A DNA stretch of 64,000 nt from Xenopus tropicalis (GCF_000004195.4 NC_030679.2:152272284-152336283); one strand, 5' to 3'; counted from the stretch's first letter, positions 16,401-31,400 are shown. Notes: generated from the letters alone by a model not told the origin. Made by a program: numbers and translations.

Positions 16401-19400
16401 AGGGGAGTTACAGGGGGGCTGGGAAGTTGTGGGACCCCCCCCCTGAATCAGTGGTACTGGCAGATACATTAGATAGGTACAAGGAAGGGGAGTTACAGGG
16501 GGGCTGGGAAGTTGTGGGACCCCCCCCCTGAATCAGTGGTACTGGCAGATACATTAGATAGGTACAAGGAAGGGGAGTTACAGGGGGGCTGGGAAGTTGT
16601 GGGACCCCCCCCCTGAATCAGTGGTACTGGCAGATACATTAGATAGGTACAAGGAAGGGGAGTTACAGGGGGGCTGGGAAGTTGTGGGATCCCCCCCCCC
16701 TGAATCAGTGGTACTGGCAGATACATTAGATAGGTACAAGGAAGGGGAGTTACAGGGGGGCTGGGAAGTTGTGGGATCCCCCCCCCCTGAATCAGTGGTA
16801 CTGGCAGATACATTAGATAGGTACAAGGAAGGGGGGTTACAGGGGGGGCTGGGAAGTTGTGGGACCCCCCCCCCTGAATCAGTGGTACTGGCAGATACAT
16901 TAGATAGGTACAAGGAAGGGGAGTTACAGGGGGGCTGGGAAGTTGTGGGATCCCCCCCCCCTGAATCAGTGGTACTGGCAGATACATTAGATAGGTACAA
17001 GGAAGGGGAGTTACAGGGGGGGCTGGGAAGTTGTGGGATCCCCCCCCCCCCTGAATCAGTGGTACTGGCAGATACATTAGATAGGTACAAGGAAGGGGAG
17101 TTACAGGGGGGGCTGGGAAGTTGTGGGATCCCCCCCTGAATCAGTGGTACTGGCAGATACATTAGATAGGTACAAGGAAGGGGAGTTACAGGGGGGGCTG
17201 GGAAGTTGTGGGATCCCCCCCCCCCCCTGAATCAGTGGTACTGGCAGATACATTAGATAGGTACAAGGAAGGGGAGTTACAGGGGGGCTGGGAAGTTGTG
17301 GGATCCCCCCCCCCCCTGAATCAGTGGTACTGGCAGATACATTAGATAGGTACAAGGAAGGGGGGTTACAGGGGGGCTGGGAAGTTGTGGGATCCCCCCC
17401 CTGAATCAGTGGTACTGGCAGATACATTAGATAGGTACAAGGAAGGGGAGTTACAGGGGGGCTGGGAAGTTGTGGGATCCCCCCCCCCTGAATCAGTGGT
17501 ACTGGCAGATACATTAGATAGGTACAAGGAAGGGGAGTTACAGGGGGGGCTGGGAAGTTGTGGGATCCCCCCCCCCTGAATCAGTGGTACTGGCAGATAC
17601 ATTAGATAGGTACAAGGAAGGGGAGTTACAGGGGGGCTGGGAAGTTGTGGGATCCCCCCCTGAATCAGTGGTACTGGCAGATACATTAGATAGGTACAAG
17701 GAAGGGGGGTTACAGGGGGGCTGGGAAGTTGTGGGATCCCCCCCCTGAATCAGTGGTACTGGCAGATACATTAGATAGGTACAAGGAAGGGGAGTTACAG
17801 GGGGGCTGGGAAGTTGTGGGATCCCCCCCTGAATCAGTGGTACTGGCAGATACATTAGATAGGTACAAGGAAGGGGAGTTACAGGGGGGCTGGGAAGTTG
17901 TGGGATCCCCCCCCTGAATCAGTGGTACTGGCAGATACATTAGATAGGTACAAGGAAGGGGAGTTACAGGGGGGCTGGGAAGTTGTGGGACCCCCCCCTG
18001 AATCAGTGGTACTGGCAGATACATTAGATAGGTACAAGGAAGGGGAGTTACAGGGGGGCTGGGAAGTTGTGGGACCCCCCCCTGAATCAGTGGTACTGGC
18101 AGATACATTAGATAGGTACAAGGAAGGGAAGTTACAGGGGGGGCTGGGAAGTTGTGGGATCCCCCCCCCCTGAATCAGTGGTACTGGCAGATACATTAGA
18201 TAGGTACAAGGAAGGGGAGTTACAGGGGGGGCTGGGAAGTTGTGGGACCCCCCCCTGAATCAGTGGTACTGGCAGATACATTAGATAGGTACAAGGAAGG
18301 GGAGTTACAGGGGGGCTGGGAAGTTGTGGGACCCCCCCCTGAATCAGTGGTACTGGCAGATACATTAGATAGGTACAAGGAAGGGGAGTTACAGGGGGGC
18401 TGGGAAGTTGTGGGACCCCCCCCTGAATCAGTGGTACTGGCAGATACATTAGATAGGTACAAGGAAGGGGAGTTACAGGGGGCTGGGAAGTTGTGGGACC
18501 CCCCCCCCCCTGAATCAGTGGTACTGGCAGATACATTAGATAGGTACAAGGAAGGGAAGTTACAGGGGGGGCTGGGAAGTTGTGGGACCCCCCCCCCCCC
18601 CTGAATCAGTGGTACTGGCAGATACATTAGATAGGTACAAGGAAGGGAAGTTACAGGGGGGGCTGGGAAGTTGTGGGATCCCCCCCCCCTGAATCAGTGG
18701 TACTGGCAGATACATTAGATAGGTACAAGGAAGGGGAGTTACAGGGGGGGCTGGGAAGTTGTGGGACCCCCCCCCTGAATCAGTGGTACTGGCAGATACA
18801 TTAGATAGGTACAAGGAAGGGGAGTTACAGGGGGGGCTGGGAAGTTGTGGGATCCCCCCCCCACTGAATCAGTGGTACTGGCAGATACATTAGATAGGTA
18901 CAAGGAAGGGGAGTTACAGGGGGGGCTGGGAAGTTGTGGGATCCCCCCCCCCTGAATCAGTGGTACTGGCAGATACATTAGATAGGTACAAGGAAGGGGA
19001 GTTACAGGGGGGGCTGGGAAGTTGTGGGATCCCCCCCCCCACTGAATCAGTGGTACTGGCAGATACATTAGATAGGTACAAGGAAGGGGAGTTACAGGGG
19101 GGGCTGGGAAGTTGTGGGATCCCCCCCCCCCTGAATCAGTGGTACTGGCAGATACATTAGATAGGTACAAGGAAGGGGAGTTACAGGGGGGGCTGGGAAG
19201 TTGTGGGATCCCCCCCCCCTGAATCAGTGGTACTGGCAGATACATTAGATAGGTACAAGGAAGGGGAGTTACAGGGGGGGCTGGGAAGTTGTGGGATCCC
19301 CCCCCCCCACTGAATCAGTGGTACTGGCAGATACATTAGATAGGTACAAGGAAGGGGAGTTACAGGGGGGCTGGGAAGTTGTGGGACCCCCCCTGAATCA

Positions 19401-22400
19401 GTGGTACTGGCAGATACATTAGATAGGTACAAGGAAGGGGAGTTACAGGGGGGGCTGGGAAGTTGTGGGATCCCCCCCCCCTGAATCAGTGGTACTGGCA
19501 GATACATTAGATAGGTACAAGGAAGGGGAGTTACAGGGGGGCTGGGAAGTTGTGGGACCCCCCCCCCCTGAATCAGTGGTACTGGCAGATACATTAGATA
19601 GGTACAAGGAAGGGGAGTTACAGGGGGGGGGGCTGGGAAGTTGTGGGATCCCCCCCTGAATCAGTGGTACTGGCAGATACATTAGATAGGTACAAGGAAG
19701 GGGGGTTACAGGGGGGCTGGGAAGTTGTGGGACCCCCCCCCCCTGAATCAGTGGTACTGGCAGATACATTAGATAGGTACAAGGAAGGGGAGTTACAGGG
19801 GGGGCTGGGAAGTTGTGGGATCCCCCCCCCTGAATCAGTGGTACTGGCAGATACAGTAGATAGGTACAAGGAAGGGGAGTTACAGGGGGGGCTGGGAAGT
19901 TGTGGGATCCCCCCCCTGAATCAGTGGTACTGGCAGATACATTAGATAGGTACAAGGAAGGGGAGTTACAGGGGGGGCTGGGAAGTTGTGGGATCCCCCC
20001 CCCTGAATCAGTGGTACTGGCAGATACATTAGATAGGTACAAGGAAGGGGGGTTACAGGGGGGCTGGGAAGTTGTGGGATCCCCCCCCCCTGAATCAGTG
20101 GTACTGGCAGATACATTAGATAGGTACAAGGAAGGGGAGTTACAGGGGGGGCTGGGAAGTTGTGGGATCCCCCCCCCCTGAATCAGTGGTACTGGCAGAT
20201 ACATTAGATAGGTACAAGGAAGGGGAGTTACAGGGGGGGCTGGGAAGTTGTGGGATCCCCCCCCTGAATCAGTGGTACTGGCAGATACATTAGATAGGTA
20301 CAAGGAAGGGGAGTTACAGGGGGGCTGGGAAGTTGTGGGACCCCCCCCCCCTGAATCAGTGGTACTGGCAGATACATTAGATAGGTACAAGGAAGGGGAG
20401 TTACAGGGGGGGGGGCTGGGAAGTTGTGGGATCCCCCCCTGAATCAGTGGTACTGGCAGATACATTAGATAGGTACAAGGAAGGGGGGTTAACAGGGGGG
20501 CTGGGAAGTTGTGGGACCCCCCCCCCCTGAATCAGTGGTACTGGCAGATACATTAGATAGGTACAAGGAAGGGGAGTTACAGGGGGGCTGGGAAGTTGTG
20601 GGATCCCCCCCTGAATCAGTGGTACTGGCAGATACATTAGATAGGTACAAGGAAGGGGAGTTACAGGGGGGGCTGGGAAGTTGTGGGATCCCCCCCCCTG
20701 AATCAGTGGTACTGGCAGATACATTAGATAGGTACAAGGAAGGGGAGTTACAGGGGGGGCTGGGAAGTTGTGGGATCCCCCCCCCTGAATCAGTGGTACT
20801 GGCAGATACATTAGATAGGTACAAGGAAGGGGAGTTACAGGGGGGGCTGGGAAGTTGTGGGATCCCCCCCCCCCCTGAATCAGTGGTACTGGCAGATACA
20901 TTAGATAGGTACAAGGAAGGGGGGTTACAGGGGGGCTGGGAAGTTGTGGGATCCCCCCCCCCTGAATCAGTGGTACTGGCAGATACATTAGATAGGTACA
21001 AGGAAGGGGAGTTACAGGGGGGGCTGGGAAGTTGTGGGATCCCCCCCCCTGAATCAGTGGTACTGGCAGATACATTAGATAGGTACAAGGAAGGGGAGTT
21101 ACAGGGGGGGCTGGGAAGTTGTGGGATCCCCCCCCCCTGAATCAGTGGTACTGGCAGATACATTAGATAGGTACAAGGAAGGGGAGTTACAGGGGGGGCT
21201 GGGAAGTTGTGGGATCCCCCCCCCCCTGAATCAGTGGTACTGGCAGATACATTAGATAGGTACAAGGAAGGGGAGTTACAGGGGGGCTGGGAAGTTGTGG
21301 GATCCCCCCCCCCTGAATCAGTGGTACTGGCAGATACATTAGATAGGTACAAGGAAGGGGAGTTACAGGGGGGGCTGGGAAGTTGTGGGATCCCCCCCCC
21401 CCCTGAATCAGTGGTACTGGCAGATACATTAGATAGGTACAAGGAAGGGGAGTTACAGGGGGGGCTGGGAAGTTGTGGGACCCCCCCCCTGAATCAGTGG
21501 TACTGGCAGATACATTAGATAGGTACAAGGAAGGGGAGTTACAGGGGGGCTGGGAAGTTGTGGGATCCCCCCCCTGAATCAGTGGTACTGGCAGATACAT
21601 TAGATAGGTACAAGGAAGGGGAGTTACAGGGGGGGCTGGGAAGTTGTGGGACCCCCCCCCCTGAATCAGTGGTACTGGCAGATACATTAGATAGGTACAA
21701 GGAAGGGGAGTTACAGGGGGGGCTGGGAAGTTGTGGGATCCCCCCCCCTGAATCAGTGGTACTGGCAGATACATTAGATAGGTACAAGGAAGGGGAGTTA
21801 CAGGGGGGGCTGGGAAGTTGTGGGACCCCCCCCTGAATCAGTGGTACTGGCAGATACATTAGATAGGTACAAGGAAGGGGAGTTACAGGGGGGGGGGGCG
21901 CAACTGATTTTCCATTTTAGGGCCAGAAAGGAGTTTTCCATTGGATCAGCAGGAAGCTGGGTGGGAAATATTTGAGCCAATCACATTGGCAGGAATGTTC
22001 TACTGGATTCCAGCAATCTCACTGAATAGTAACTGATGGGGACACTTACCCTTTAATAACGCTAAGGTTTCACTCACTCACAGCCTTCATACTGGGCTTT
22101 GTGGCGACTCGGAGACCCTGTGCCTCCTGTGACTATAACTCCGCCCAGCTGGCCCAGGACAGGGAGCCCTATGAGCCGTGGGAGCAGGACGACCCCACCC
22201 AGATGGACTGGAACGAACTGAGAGACTTACTCAGCAAATACCTACGGGATGGTCAGATGATCGATAGTGTTATCAGGTGATGTACAGAGGTCTGCCCCGC
22301 CCCCTGCAGGGTGACACAGTGACACAGACAGAGCTGTGAGTCTGCCCCGCCCCCTGCAGGGTGACACAGTGACACAGACAGAGCTGTGAGTCTGCCCCTC

Positions 22401-25400
22401 CCCCTGCAGGGTGACACAGTGACACAGACAGAGCTGTGAGTCTGCCCCTCCCCCTGCAGGGTGACACAGTGACACAGACAGAGCTGTGAGTCTGCCCCTC
22501 CCCCTGCAGAGTGACACAGTGACACAGACAGAGCTCTTATGCCCCTCCCCCTGCAGGGTGACACAGTGACACAGACAGAGCTCTTATGCCCCTCCCCCTG
22601 CAGGGTGACACAGTGACAGACAGAGCTGTGAGTCTGCCCCTCCCCCTGCAGGGTGACACAGTGACACAGACAGAGCTGTGAGTCTGCCCCTCCCCCTTCA
22701 GGGTGACACAGTGACACAGACAGAGCTCTTATGCCCCTCCCCCTGCAGGGTGACACAGTGACACAGACAGAGCTGTGAGTCTGCCCCTCCCCCTGCAGGG
22801 TGACACAGTGACACAGACAGAGCTGTGAGTCTGCCCCGCCCCCTGCAGGGTGACACAGTGACACAGACAGAGCTGTGAGTCTGCCCCGCCCCCTGCAGGG
22901 TGACACAGACAGAGCTGTGGGTCTGCCCTGCCCCCTGCAGGGTGACACAGTGACACAGACGGAACTGTGAGTCTGCCCCTCCCCCTGCAGGGTGACACAG
23001 TGACACAGACAGAGCTCTTATGCCCCTCCCCCTGCAGGGTGACACAGTGACACAGACAGAGCTGTGAGTCTGCCCCTCCCCCTGCAGGGTGACACAGTGA
23101 CACAGACAGAGCTGAGTTGGCCCCTCCCCCTGCAGGGTGACACAGTGACACAGACAGAGCTGAGTCTGCCCCTCCCCCTGCAGGGTGACACAGTGACACA
23201 GACAGAGCTGTGAGTCGGCCCCGCCCCCTGCAGGGTGACACAGTGACACAGACAGAGCTGTGAGTCGGCCCCTCCCCCTGCAGGGTGACACAGTGACACA
23301 GACGGAGCTGTGAGTCTGCCCCTCCCCCTGCAGGGTGACACAGTGACACAGAGCTGTGAGTCTGCCCCTCCCCCTGCAGGGTGACACAGTGACACAGAGC
23401 TGTGAGTCTGCCCCTCCCCCTGCAGGGTGACACAGAGCTGTGAGTCTGCCCCTCCCCCTGCAGGGTGACACAGTGACACAGACAGAGCTGTGAGTCGGCC
23501 CCTCCCCCTGCAGGGTGACACAGTGACACAGACGGAGCTGTGAGTCTGCCCCTCCCCCTGCAGGGTGACACAGTGACACAGAGCTGTGAGTCTGCCCCTC
23601 CCCCTGCAGGGTGACACAGTGACACAGAGCTGTGAGTCTGCCCCTCCCCCTGCAGGGTGACACAGAGCTGTGAGTCGGCCCCTCCCCCTGCAGGGTGACA
23701 CAGAGCTGTGAGTTGGCCCCTCCCCCTGCAGGGTGACACAGACTGACTGATGGTTTGTTGCTGCGCAGGACGGTGAGTAAAGGGCCACACCCGGCCGGAT
23801 CAGAGGAAGACAGGGTTCTGGCCCAGATGGTACTGGAGAAGCTGAAGACCTTCTATCTGGATCACACATGGGTAGACAGTCACTTTGTGGAGCTGCCGTT
23901 TCCCCCAGACAGGTAACCCCTCCCCCAAACAGATAAACCCCTCCCCCAAACAGGTAACCCCTCCCCTAGACAGATAACCCCTCCTCAGACAGGTAACCCC
24001 TCCCCCAAACAGGTAACCCCTCCCCTAGACAGATAACCCCTCCCCAGACAGGTAACCCCTCCCCCAAACAGATAAACCCCTCCCCCAAACAGGTAACCCC
24101 CTCCCCTAGACAGATAACCCCTCCTCAGACAGGTAACCCCTCCCCCAACAGGTAACCCCTCCCCTAGACAGATAACCCCCTCCCCCAGACAGGTAACCCC
24201 CTCCCCCAGACAGGTAACCCCTCCCCCTGCTCCCACCCAGCAGCCCCCTGAGAAACAGATCCCTGCAGCTCATCCCCCAATCAGAATATTAATGTATCCG
24301 GCAGATCCCTACAGAATGTTCCCCTATGAACCCTACAGACTATTGGCCCTTATCCTTCCCCAAACAGATCCCCAGAGAGATTTGGGCCATTCACTGACCT
24401 CCTCTCACTGTTTAGGAACCGCCCCACTTTCCTGGAGGTCTCACTGAATGGGACGAGAGAAGAGACCATTGAGTTGGGGGACCCCGATGTGTATTGTCCC
24501 TACAGCCCCGACGGGGACGTGTCGGTAACTGTTTTATAGGTGTGAGTGCCAGCCCATGAGTGTGAGTGCCAGCCCATGAGTGTGAGTGCCAGCCCATGGG
24601 TGTGAGTGCCAGCCCATGAGTGTGAGTGCCAGCCCATGGGTGTGAGTGCCAGCCCATGAGTGTGAGTGCCAGCCCATGGGTGTGAGTGCCAGCCCATGGG
24701 TGTGAGTGCCAGCCCATGAGTGTGAGTGCCAGCCCATGAGTGTGAGTGCCAGCCCATGAGTGTGAGTGCCAGCCCATGGGTGTGAGTGCCAGCCCATGAG
24801 TGTGAGTGCCAGCCCATGGGTGTGAGTGCCAGCCCATGAGTGTGAGTGCCAGCCCATGAGTGTGAGTGCCAGCCCATGAGTGTGAGTGCCAGCCCATGGG
24901 TGTGAGTGCCAGCCCATGAGTGTGAGTGCCAGCCCATGGGTGTGAGTGCCAGCCCATGGGTGTGAGTGCCAGCCCATGGGTGTGAGTGCCAGCCCATAGG
25001 TGTGAGTGCCAGTCTGTGAGTGTAAGTGCCAGCCCATGGGTGTGAGTGCCAGTCTGTGAGTGTGAGTGCCAGCCCATGAGTGTGAGTGCCAGCCCATGAG
25101 TGTGAGTGCCAGCCCATGAGTGTGAGTGCCAGCCCATGAGTGCATGAGTGTGAGTGCCAGCCCATGAGTGTGAGTGGCAGCCCATGAGTGTGAGTGCCAT
25201 CCCATGAGTGCATGAGTGTGAGTGGCAGCCCATGAGTGTGAGTGGCAGCCCATGAGTGTGAGTGCCAGCCCATGAGTGTGAGTGCCAGCCCATGAGTGCA
25301 TGAGTGTGAGTGCCAGCCCATGAGTGTGAGTGCCAGCCCATGAGTGCATGAGTGTGAGTGCCAGCCCATGAGTGTGAGTGCCAGCCCATGAGTGCATGAG

Positions 25401-28400
25401 TGTGAGTGCCAGCCCATGAGTGTGAGTGCCAGCCCATGAGTGCATGAGTGTGAGTGCCAGCCCATGAGTGTGAGTGCCAGCCCATGAGTGTGAGTGCCAG
25501 CCCATGAGTGCATGAGTGTGAGTGCCAGTCCATGAGCGTGAGTGCCAGCCCATGAGTGTGAGTGTACCAGCCAATCACAGTTGAGCTACACACAGGTGTG
25601 GGGGCAGGTAGGGGGCGCTATATATAACGGTATGTTTGCCCGCAGGGGGGCCTGGCGTATGCCCAGTACGGCCGGAGAGAGGATTTCCAGAGGTTGGCAG
25701 AACTCAGGGTGGATGTGAAGGAGCAGCTGGTTATTGTCCGAACAGGATTTATTAGCTTTGCCCAAAAGGTGAGTGTGGGTACAGTGGGTACAGCTTGGCA
25801 CTACTGCCCCTGGGCACGGCTCTGTATACAGGCTCTGGCATAGCGTGCCCATAGGGTATGCCCATTAGCTGGAGAGGGGCACAGAGCAGCCTGGGTACAG
25901 CTTGGCACTACTGCTCCTGGGCACGGCTCTGTATACAGGCTCTGGCATAGCGTGCCCATAGGGTATGCCCATTAGCTGGAGAGGGGCACAGAGCAGCCTG
26001 GGTACAGCTTGGCACTACTGCTCCTGGGCACGGCTTTGTATACAGGCTCTGGCATAGCGTGCCCATAGGGTATGCCCATTAGCTGGGGAGGGGCACAGAG
26101 CAGCCTGGGCACAGCTTGGCACTACTGCTTCTGGGCACGGCTTTGTATACAGGCTCTGGCATAGCGTGCCCATAGGGTATGCCCATTAGCGGGGGAGGGG
26201 CACAGAGCAGCCTGTGTACAGCTTGGCACTACTGCTCCTGGGCACGGGCTCTGTATACAGGCTCTGGCATAGCGTGCCCATAGGGTATGCCCATTAGCGG
26301 GGGAGGGGCACAGAGCAGCCTGTGTACAGCTTGGCACTACTGCCCCTGGGCACGGGCTCTATATACAGGCTCTGGCATAGCGTGCCCATAGGGTATGCCC
26401 ATTAGCTGGGGAGGGGCACAGAGCAGCCTGGGTAAAGCTTGGCACTACTGCTCCTGGGCACGGGCTCTGTATACAGGCTCTGGCATAGCGTGCCCATAGG
26501 GTATGCCCATTAGCTGGGGAGGGGTACAGAGCAGCCTGGGTACAGCTTGGCACTACTGCTCCTGGGCACGGGCTCTGTATACAGGCTCTGGCATAGCGTG
26601 CCCATAGGGTATGCCCATTAGCTGGGGAGGGGCACAGAGCAGCCTGGGTACAGCTTGGCACTACTGCTCCTGGGCACGGCTCTGTATACAGGCTCTGGCA
26701 TAGCGTGCCCATAGGGTATGCCCATTAGCTGGGGAGGGGTACAGAGCAGCCTGGGTACAGCTTGGCACTACTGCCCCTGGGCACGGGCTCTATATACAGG
26801 CTCTGGCATAGCGTGCCCATAGGGTATGCCCATTAGTGGGGAGGGGCACAGAGCAGCCTGGGCACAGCTTGGCACTACTGCTCCTGGGCACGGCTCTATA
26901 TACAGGCTCTGGCATAGCGTGCCCATAGGGTATGCCCATTAGTGGGGAGGGGCACAGAGCAGCCTGGGCACAGCTTGGCACTACTGCTCCTGGGCACGGC
27001 TCTATATACAGGCTCTGGCATACCGTGCCCATAGGGTATGCCCATTAGCTGGGGAGGGGCACAGAGCAGCCTGGGTAAAGCTTGGCACTACTGCTCCTGG
27101 GCACGGCTCTGTATGCAGGCTCTGGCATAGCGTGCCCATAGGGTATGCCCATTAGCTGGGGAGGGGTACAGAGCAGCCTGGGTACAGCTTGGCACTACTG
27201 CTCCTGGGCACGGGCTCTATATACAGGCTCTGGCATAGCGTGCCCATAGGGTATGCCCATTAGCTGGGGAGGGGTACAGAGCAGCCTGGGTACAGCTTGG
27301 CACTACTGCTCCTGGGCACGGGCTCTATATACAGGCTCTGGCATAGCGTGCCCATAGGGTATGCCCATTAGCGGGGGAGGGGTACAGAGCAGCCTGGGTA
27401 CAGCTTGGCACTACTGCTCCTGGGCATGGGCTCTATATACAGGCTCTGGCATAGCGTGCCCATAGGGTATGCCCATTAGCTGGGGAGGGGCACAGAGCAG
27501 CCTGGGTACAGCTTGGCACTACTGCTCCTGGGCACGGCTCTGTATGCAGGCTCTGGCATAGCGTGCCCATAGGGTATGCCCATTAGCTGGGGAGGGGTAC
27601 AGAGCAGCCTGGGCACAGCTTGGCACTACTGCTCCTGGGCACGGGCTCTATATACAGGCTCTGGCATAGCGTGCCCATAGGGTATGCCCATTAGCGGGGG
27701 AGGGGTACAGAGCAGCCTGGGTACAGCTTGGCACTACTGCTCCTGGGCACAGGCTCTATATACAGGCTCTGGCATAGCGTGCCCATAGGGTATGCCCATT
27801 AGCGGGGGAGGGGTACAGAGCAGCCTGGGTACAGCTTGGCACTACTGCTCCTGGGCACAGGCTCTGTATACAGGCTCTGGCATAGCGTGCCCATAGGGTA
27901 TGCCCATTAGCTGGGGAGGGGCACAGAGCAGCCTGGGTACAGCTTGGCACTACTGCCCCTGGGCACGGGCTCTGGCATAGCGCAATGGAGAATGCTGGGA
28001 GTGGCAATAGCGCCACCTAGAGGGAAGTCATGGGAAAGCGACAAATGCCCCCTTTACCCCTTGGTGCCAGCCATACCCGCCCCAGGGCACTTGCAGCACA
28101 ATATTCAGATAAAGTGCGAGGGTCTGTTGGTCTGTGATTGCAGGTGGCGAACGCTGAGGCCGCGGGGGCCGCTGGAGTCCTCATTTACCCAGAATCCCAT
28201 AATGACTTTGCTGTGTATGGACATGTAAGTGCCCCGCCCCCATCATTCCCGCTTATCCCACCGCCCCATAGTAACCTCCTCTATCCCCTGTCCCTACAGA
28301 ACCTCCTTTCCACTCACCCTAAACCCCCGCAGAACTTTATAACCCCCTGCACCCTCACACAACCCCCTGCACCCTCACACAACCCCCTGCTCCCTCACAC

Positions 28401-31400
28401 AACCCCCTGCTCCCTCACACAACCCCCTGCACCCTCACACAACCCCCTGCACCCTCACACAACCCCTGCAACCCTCACACAACCCCCTGCACCCTCACAC
28501 AACCCCCTGCACCCTCACACAACCCCTGCACCCTCACACAACCCCCTGCACCCTCACACAACCCCCTGCACCCTCACACAACCCCTGCAGAACCTCATAA
28601 CCCCCCCTGCACCCTCACACAACCCCCTGCACCCTCACATAACCCCCTGCACCCTCACACAACCCCTGCACCCTCACATAACCCCCTGCACCCTCACACA
28701 ACCCCCTGCACCCTCACACAACCCCCTGCACCCTCACATAACCCCCTGCACCCTCACACAACCCCCTGCACCCTCACACAACCCCCTGCACCCTCACATA
28801 ACCCCCTGCACCCTCACACAACCCCCTGCACCCTCACATAACCCCCTCACACAACCCCCTGCACCCTCACACAACCCCCTGCACCCTCACACAACCCCCT
28901 GCACCCTCACACAACCTCCTGCACCCTCACACAACCCCCCTGCACCCTCACACAACCCCCTGCACCCTCACACAAACCCCCTGCACCCTCACACAACCCC
29001 CTGCACCCTCACACAACCTCCTGCACCCTCACACAACCCCCCTGCACCCTCACACAACCTCCTGCACCCTCACACAACCCCCTGCACCCTCACACAACCC
29101 CCTGCACCCTCACTCCCTTAACTCCTTGATATCGATTCTAATTCCAGGTCCATCTTGGCACCGGAGACCCAAATTCTCCAGGATTCCCTTCCTTCAACCA
29201 CACCCAGTTCCCCCCCATGAAATCAGCAGGACTTCCCAAAATACCTGCCCAGCCAATCAGCAGTGAATCGGCACGGAAACTGTTCCGGTACTGACCCAAT
29301 CGTGTGATTTTATAGCGAGTACATAGGGGCGAGGCATGGGATACGCTGGGGGGGCTGCCCGGGACCCTGGATAAACAATATACTAATACAAGTAGTAGGC
29401 AGTCCAACTCATGATCCACAAAATTATCCAAAATTCAAAAAACCAAACCAGGACAGAGGTGCCTCATTGGTGCTCCATGGTCCCTGAGCTCCTCCCTCCC
29501 TTCACACCATTGGGCGCTTCATTAGAGGAGGTGTGTGGCCTACCCTTTGTATTACCATACCCAATCATAGGCCCTCTTTGGGGCAATGCCATGTGTAAAT
29601 ACCTGTTAGACACGTACGACTGATATCAAGGTGGCACCATTGGGCAGAGCCAACTGGCACGGACCCATAGTAATACAGGGCATCCCTGGCACAGGTCAGT
29701 GATTAGCTGGCATCATTGTACCTCTGGATATACCCACTGCTCATTGGCCAGTAACAACCTGTCTTGTCATGGACGGACCTTGTAGCAGGGCCTGGGGGTA
29801 ACAGAGCAGTTAGGGGGAGGAATGATTATTCTCCTTGTGCTTTGGTGTTGGGTCCTTTGGGTGCCCCAGGGTGTTGCCATGTCTAGCCACCTATGGGATG
29901 GTTATTTAGGCTGTTCCTGCTTGACCTCAATACTGAATAGACAAAGGCCTAGTCTTGACTGAAAAGAGTTCAAAGGCTTCATTTCCACTTCCACCATGTA
30001 AAGGTTCGACCTATCCCTGGCCCAGGTCCAATAAAGAACCAACTTGTTCTAGGTTTAGCTTTGTTCTGCTGCTGAGGGTCAAGTCTTGTTTCCCCCATTT
30101 CCATATACCCAGTGCAAGTGACTAGAGGGGTAACACCGTAGGACTCCATCGTCTCGTCCTTCTCCACTTTTACTGCACAAACTTTTGTGACAAAGTCCAT
30201 GGAGATCTGAATGTGGCGCACTAAGATGTTGGCCAATTATTTAGTGATGTTCTACATCTCCTTCCCTGGGTATGTCACGGAGTCTATACAGGCCTGGGGT
30301 GGCTTTCCCTGGTGGCACCAAGCTGGGCCGATTATTCTTCTCATGGTGTTGCAAAAGTCCATCACCTTCTTGAGCAAAGATGGGCGAGATATTGGGAGAT
30401 ATTGGGTTCTGTGATGAGTAGACCTAGTAGGAGGAGCTTAGGGATAACAGGGGTAGGTAGATGTGGCCCCAGGGTGGCTTGTGGGCTCTCTGATTAATAG
30501 GGTGAGGGACAGCAATGCAGTGGGAGCTCAAATGGAGGGGTGGAGACCTTTGATTTATCTGGCGTTTCTCCATTTAATTACCTCCTCCCTTTTCTTAGGA
30601 AGCTCATTGGTGTCAGCTATCCCTCATTCGCCAACCGGGAATCCGCCTTTTCAAAAGTCAAAAATCCCAAAATGGACTTGCGCCTTGTGGTGCGAAACAC
30701 GAAGCGAAGCGTGGAACTGATAAATGTGTTCGGCAGCCTGACGGGACTGGTCGAGCCGGGTAAGGGGCGCCGCTTGGGCTGAGCCAAACTGGAAAAGAAA
30801 ATTCTTTCAGTGTGTGGCCTGACTCTCTTCCCTCCATTCTCAGAACATTACATTGTGGTTGGAGCTCAGAGAGACTCTTTGGGTCCCGGTGCCGCCAAGT
30901 CAGCAGTAGGCACTGCCATCTTGTTGGAACTGGCACGCACTATATCCATGATGGTCCATAATGGTGAGTGCCAATCTGTCTCAGGAAAGGAGGAGGGGAC
31001 AGAGCGACTGTGAAACAGCATTATATATATATATATATATGTTCCAGGGTTCAAGCCCCGCCGCAGCTTGCTCTTCGTTAGTTGGGATGCTGGAGATTTC
31101 GGAAGTGTTGGAGCCACAGAGTGGTTAGAGGTACGACTGCGCCATATTGTTTTGCTTCATCCCGTTAGACTGGGCTTAGGGTAAGAAGGGATTTGTGTGT
31201 GTGTTGCAGGGGTATCTGAGCATGTTGCACCTGAAGGCTGCTGCCTACGTCAGCGTGGATTCTGCAGTGTTGGGTAAGTACCAGCGGTACAGTAAGTGGC
31301 TCTGTAGGTACACGGAGCTACTCGCACACAGTCACGCACAGCGATTATGCATTATATTTAGCCATTTAGTGACTCAAGGGAACCCAAATAGACTTGCCCT

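Noticed and set aside
22287..23745. CRISPR-like regular array
   Set aside because: The whole unit repeats with no variable spacers. This is an intronic minisatellite in a vertebrate gene.
24412..25593. Trp/His-rich frames of about 340-390 codons on the minus strand
   Set aside because: They are three-frame read-through of a 20-nt repeat, antisense to TFR2.
28138..29121. Proline/histidine-rich 327-codon frame
   Set aside because: It is TFR2 exon 7 read in the wrong frame and then through the 20-nt array.
29979..30497. Short frames in TFR2 intron 8 that look protein-like
   Set aside because: No recognisable domain, they overlap on both strands, and no transposon ends were found.
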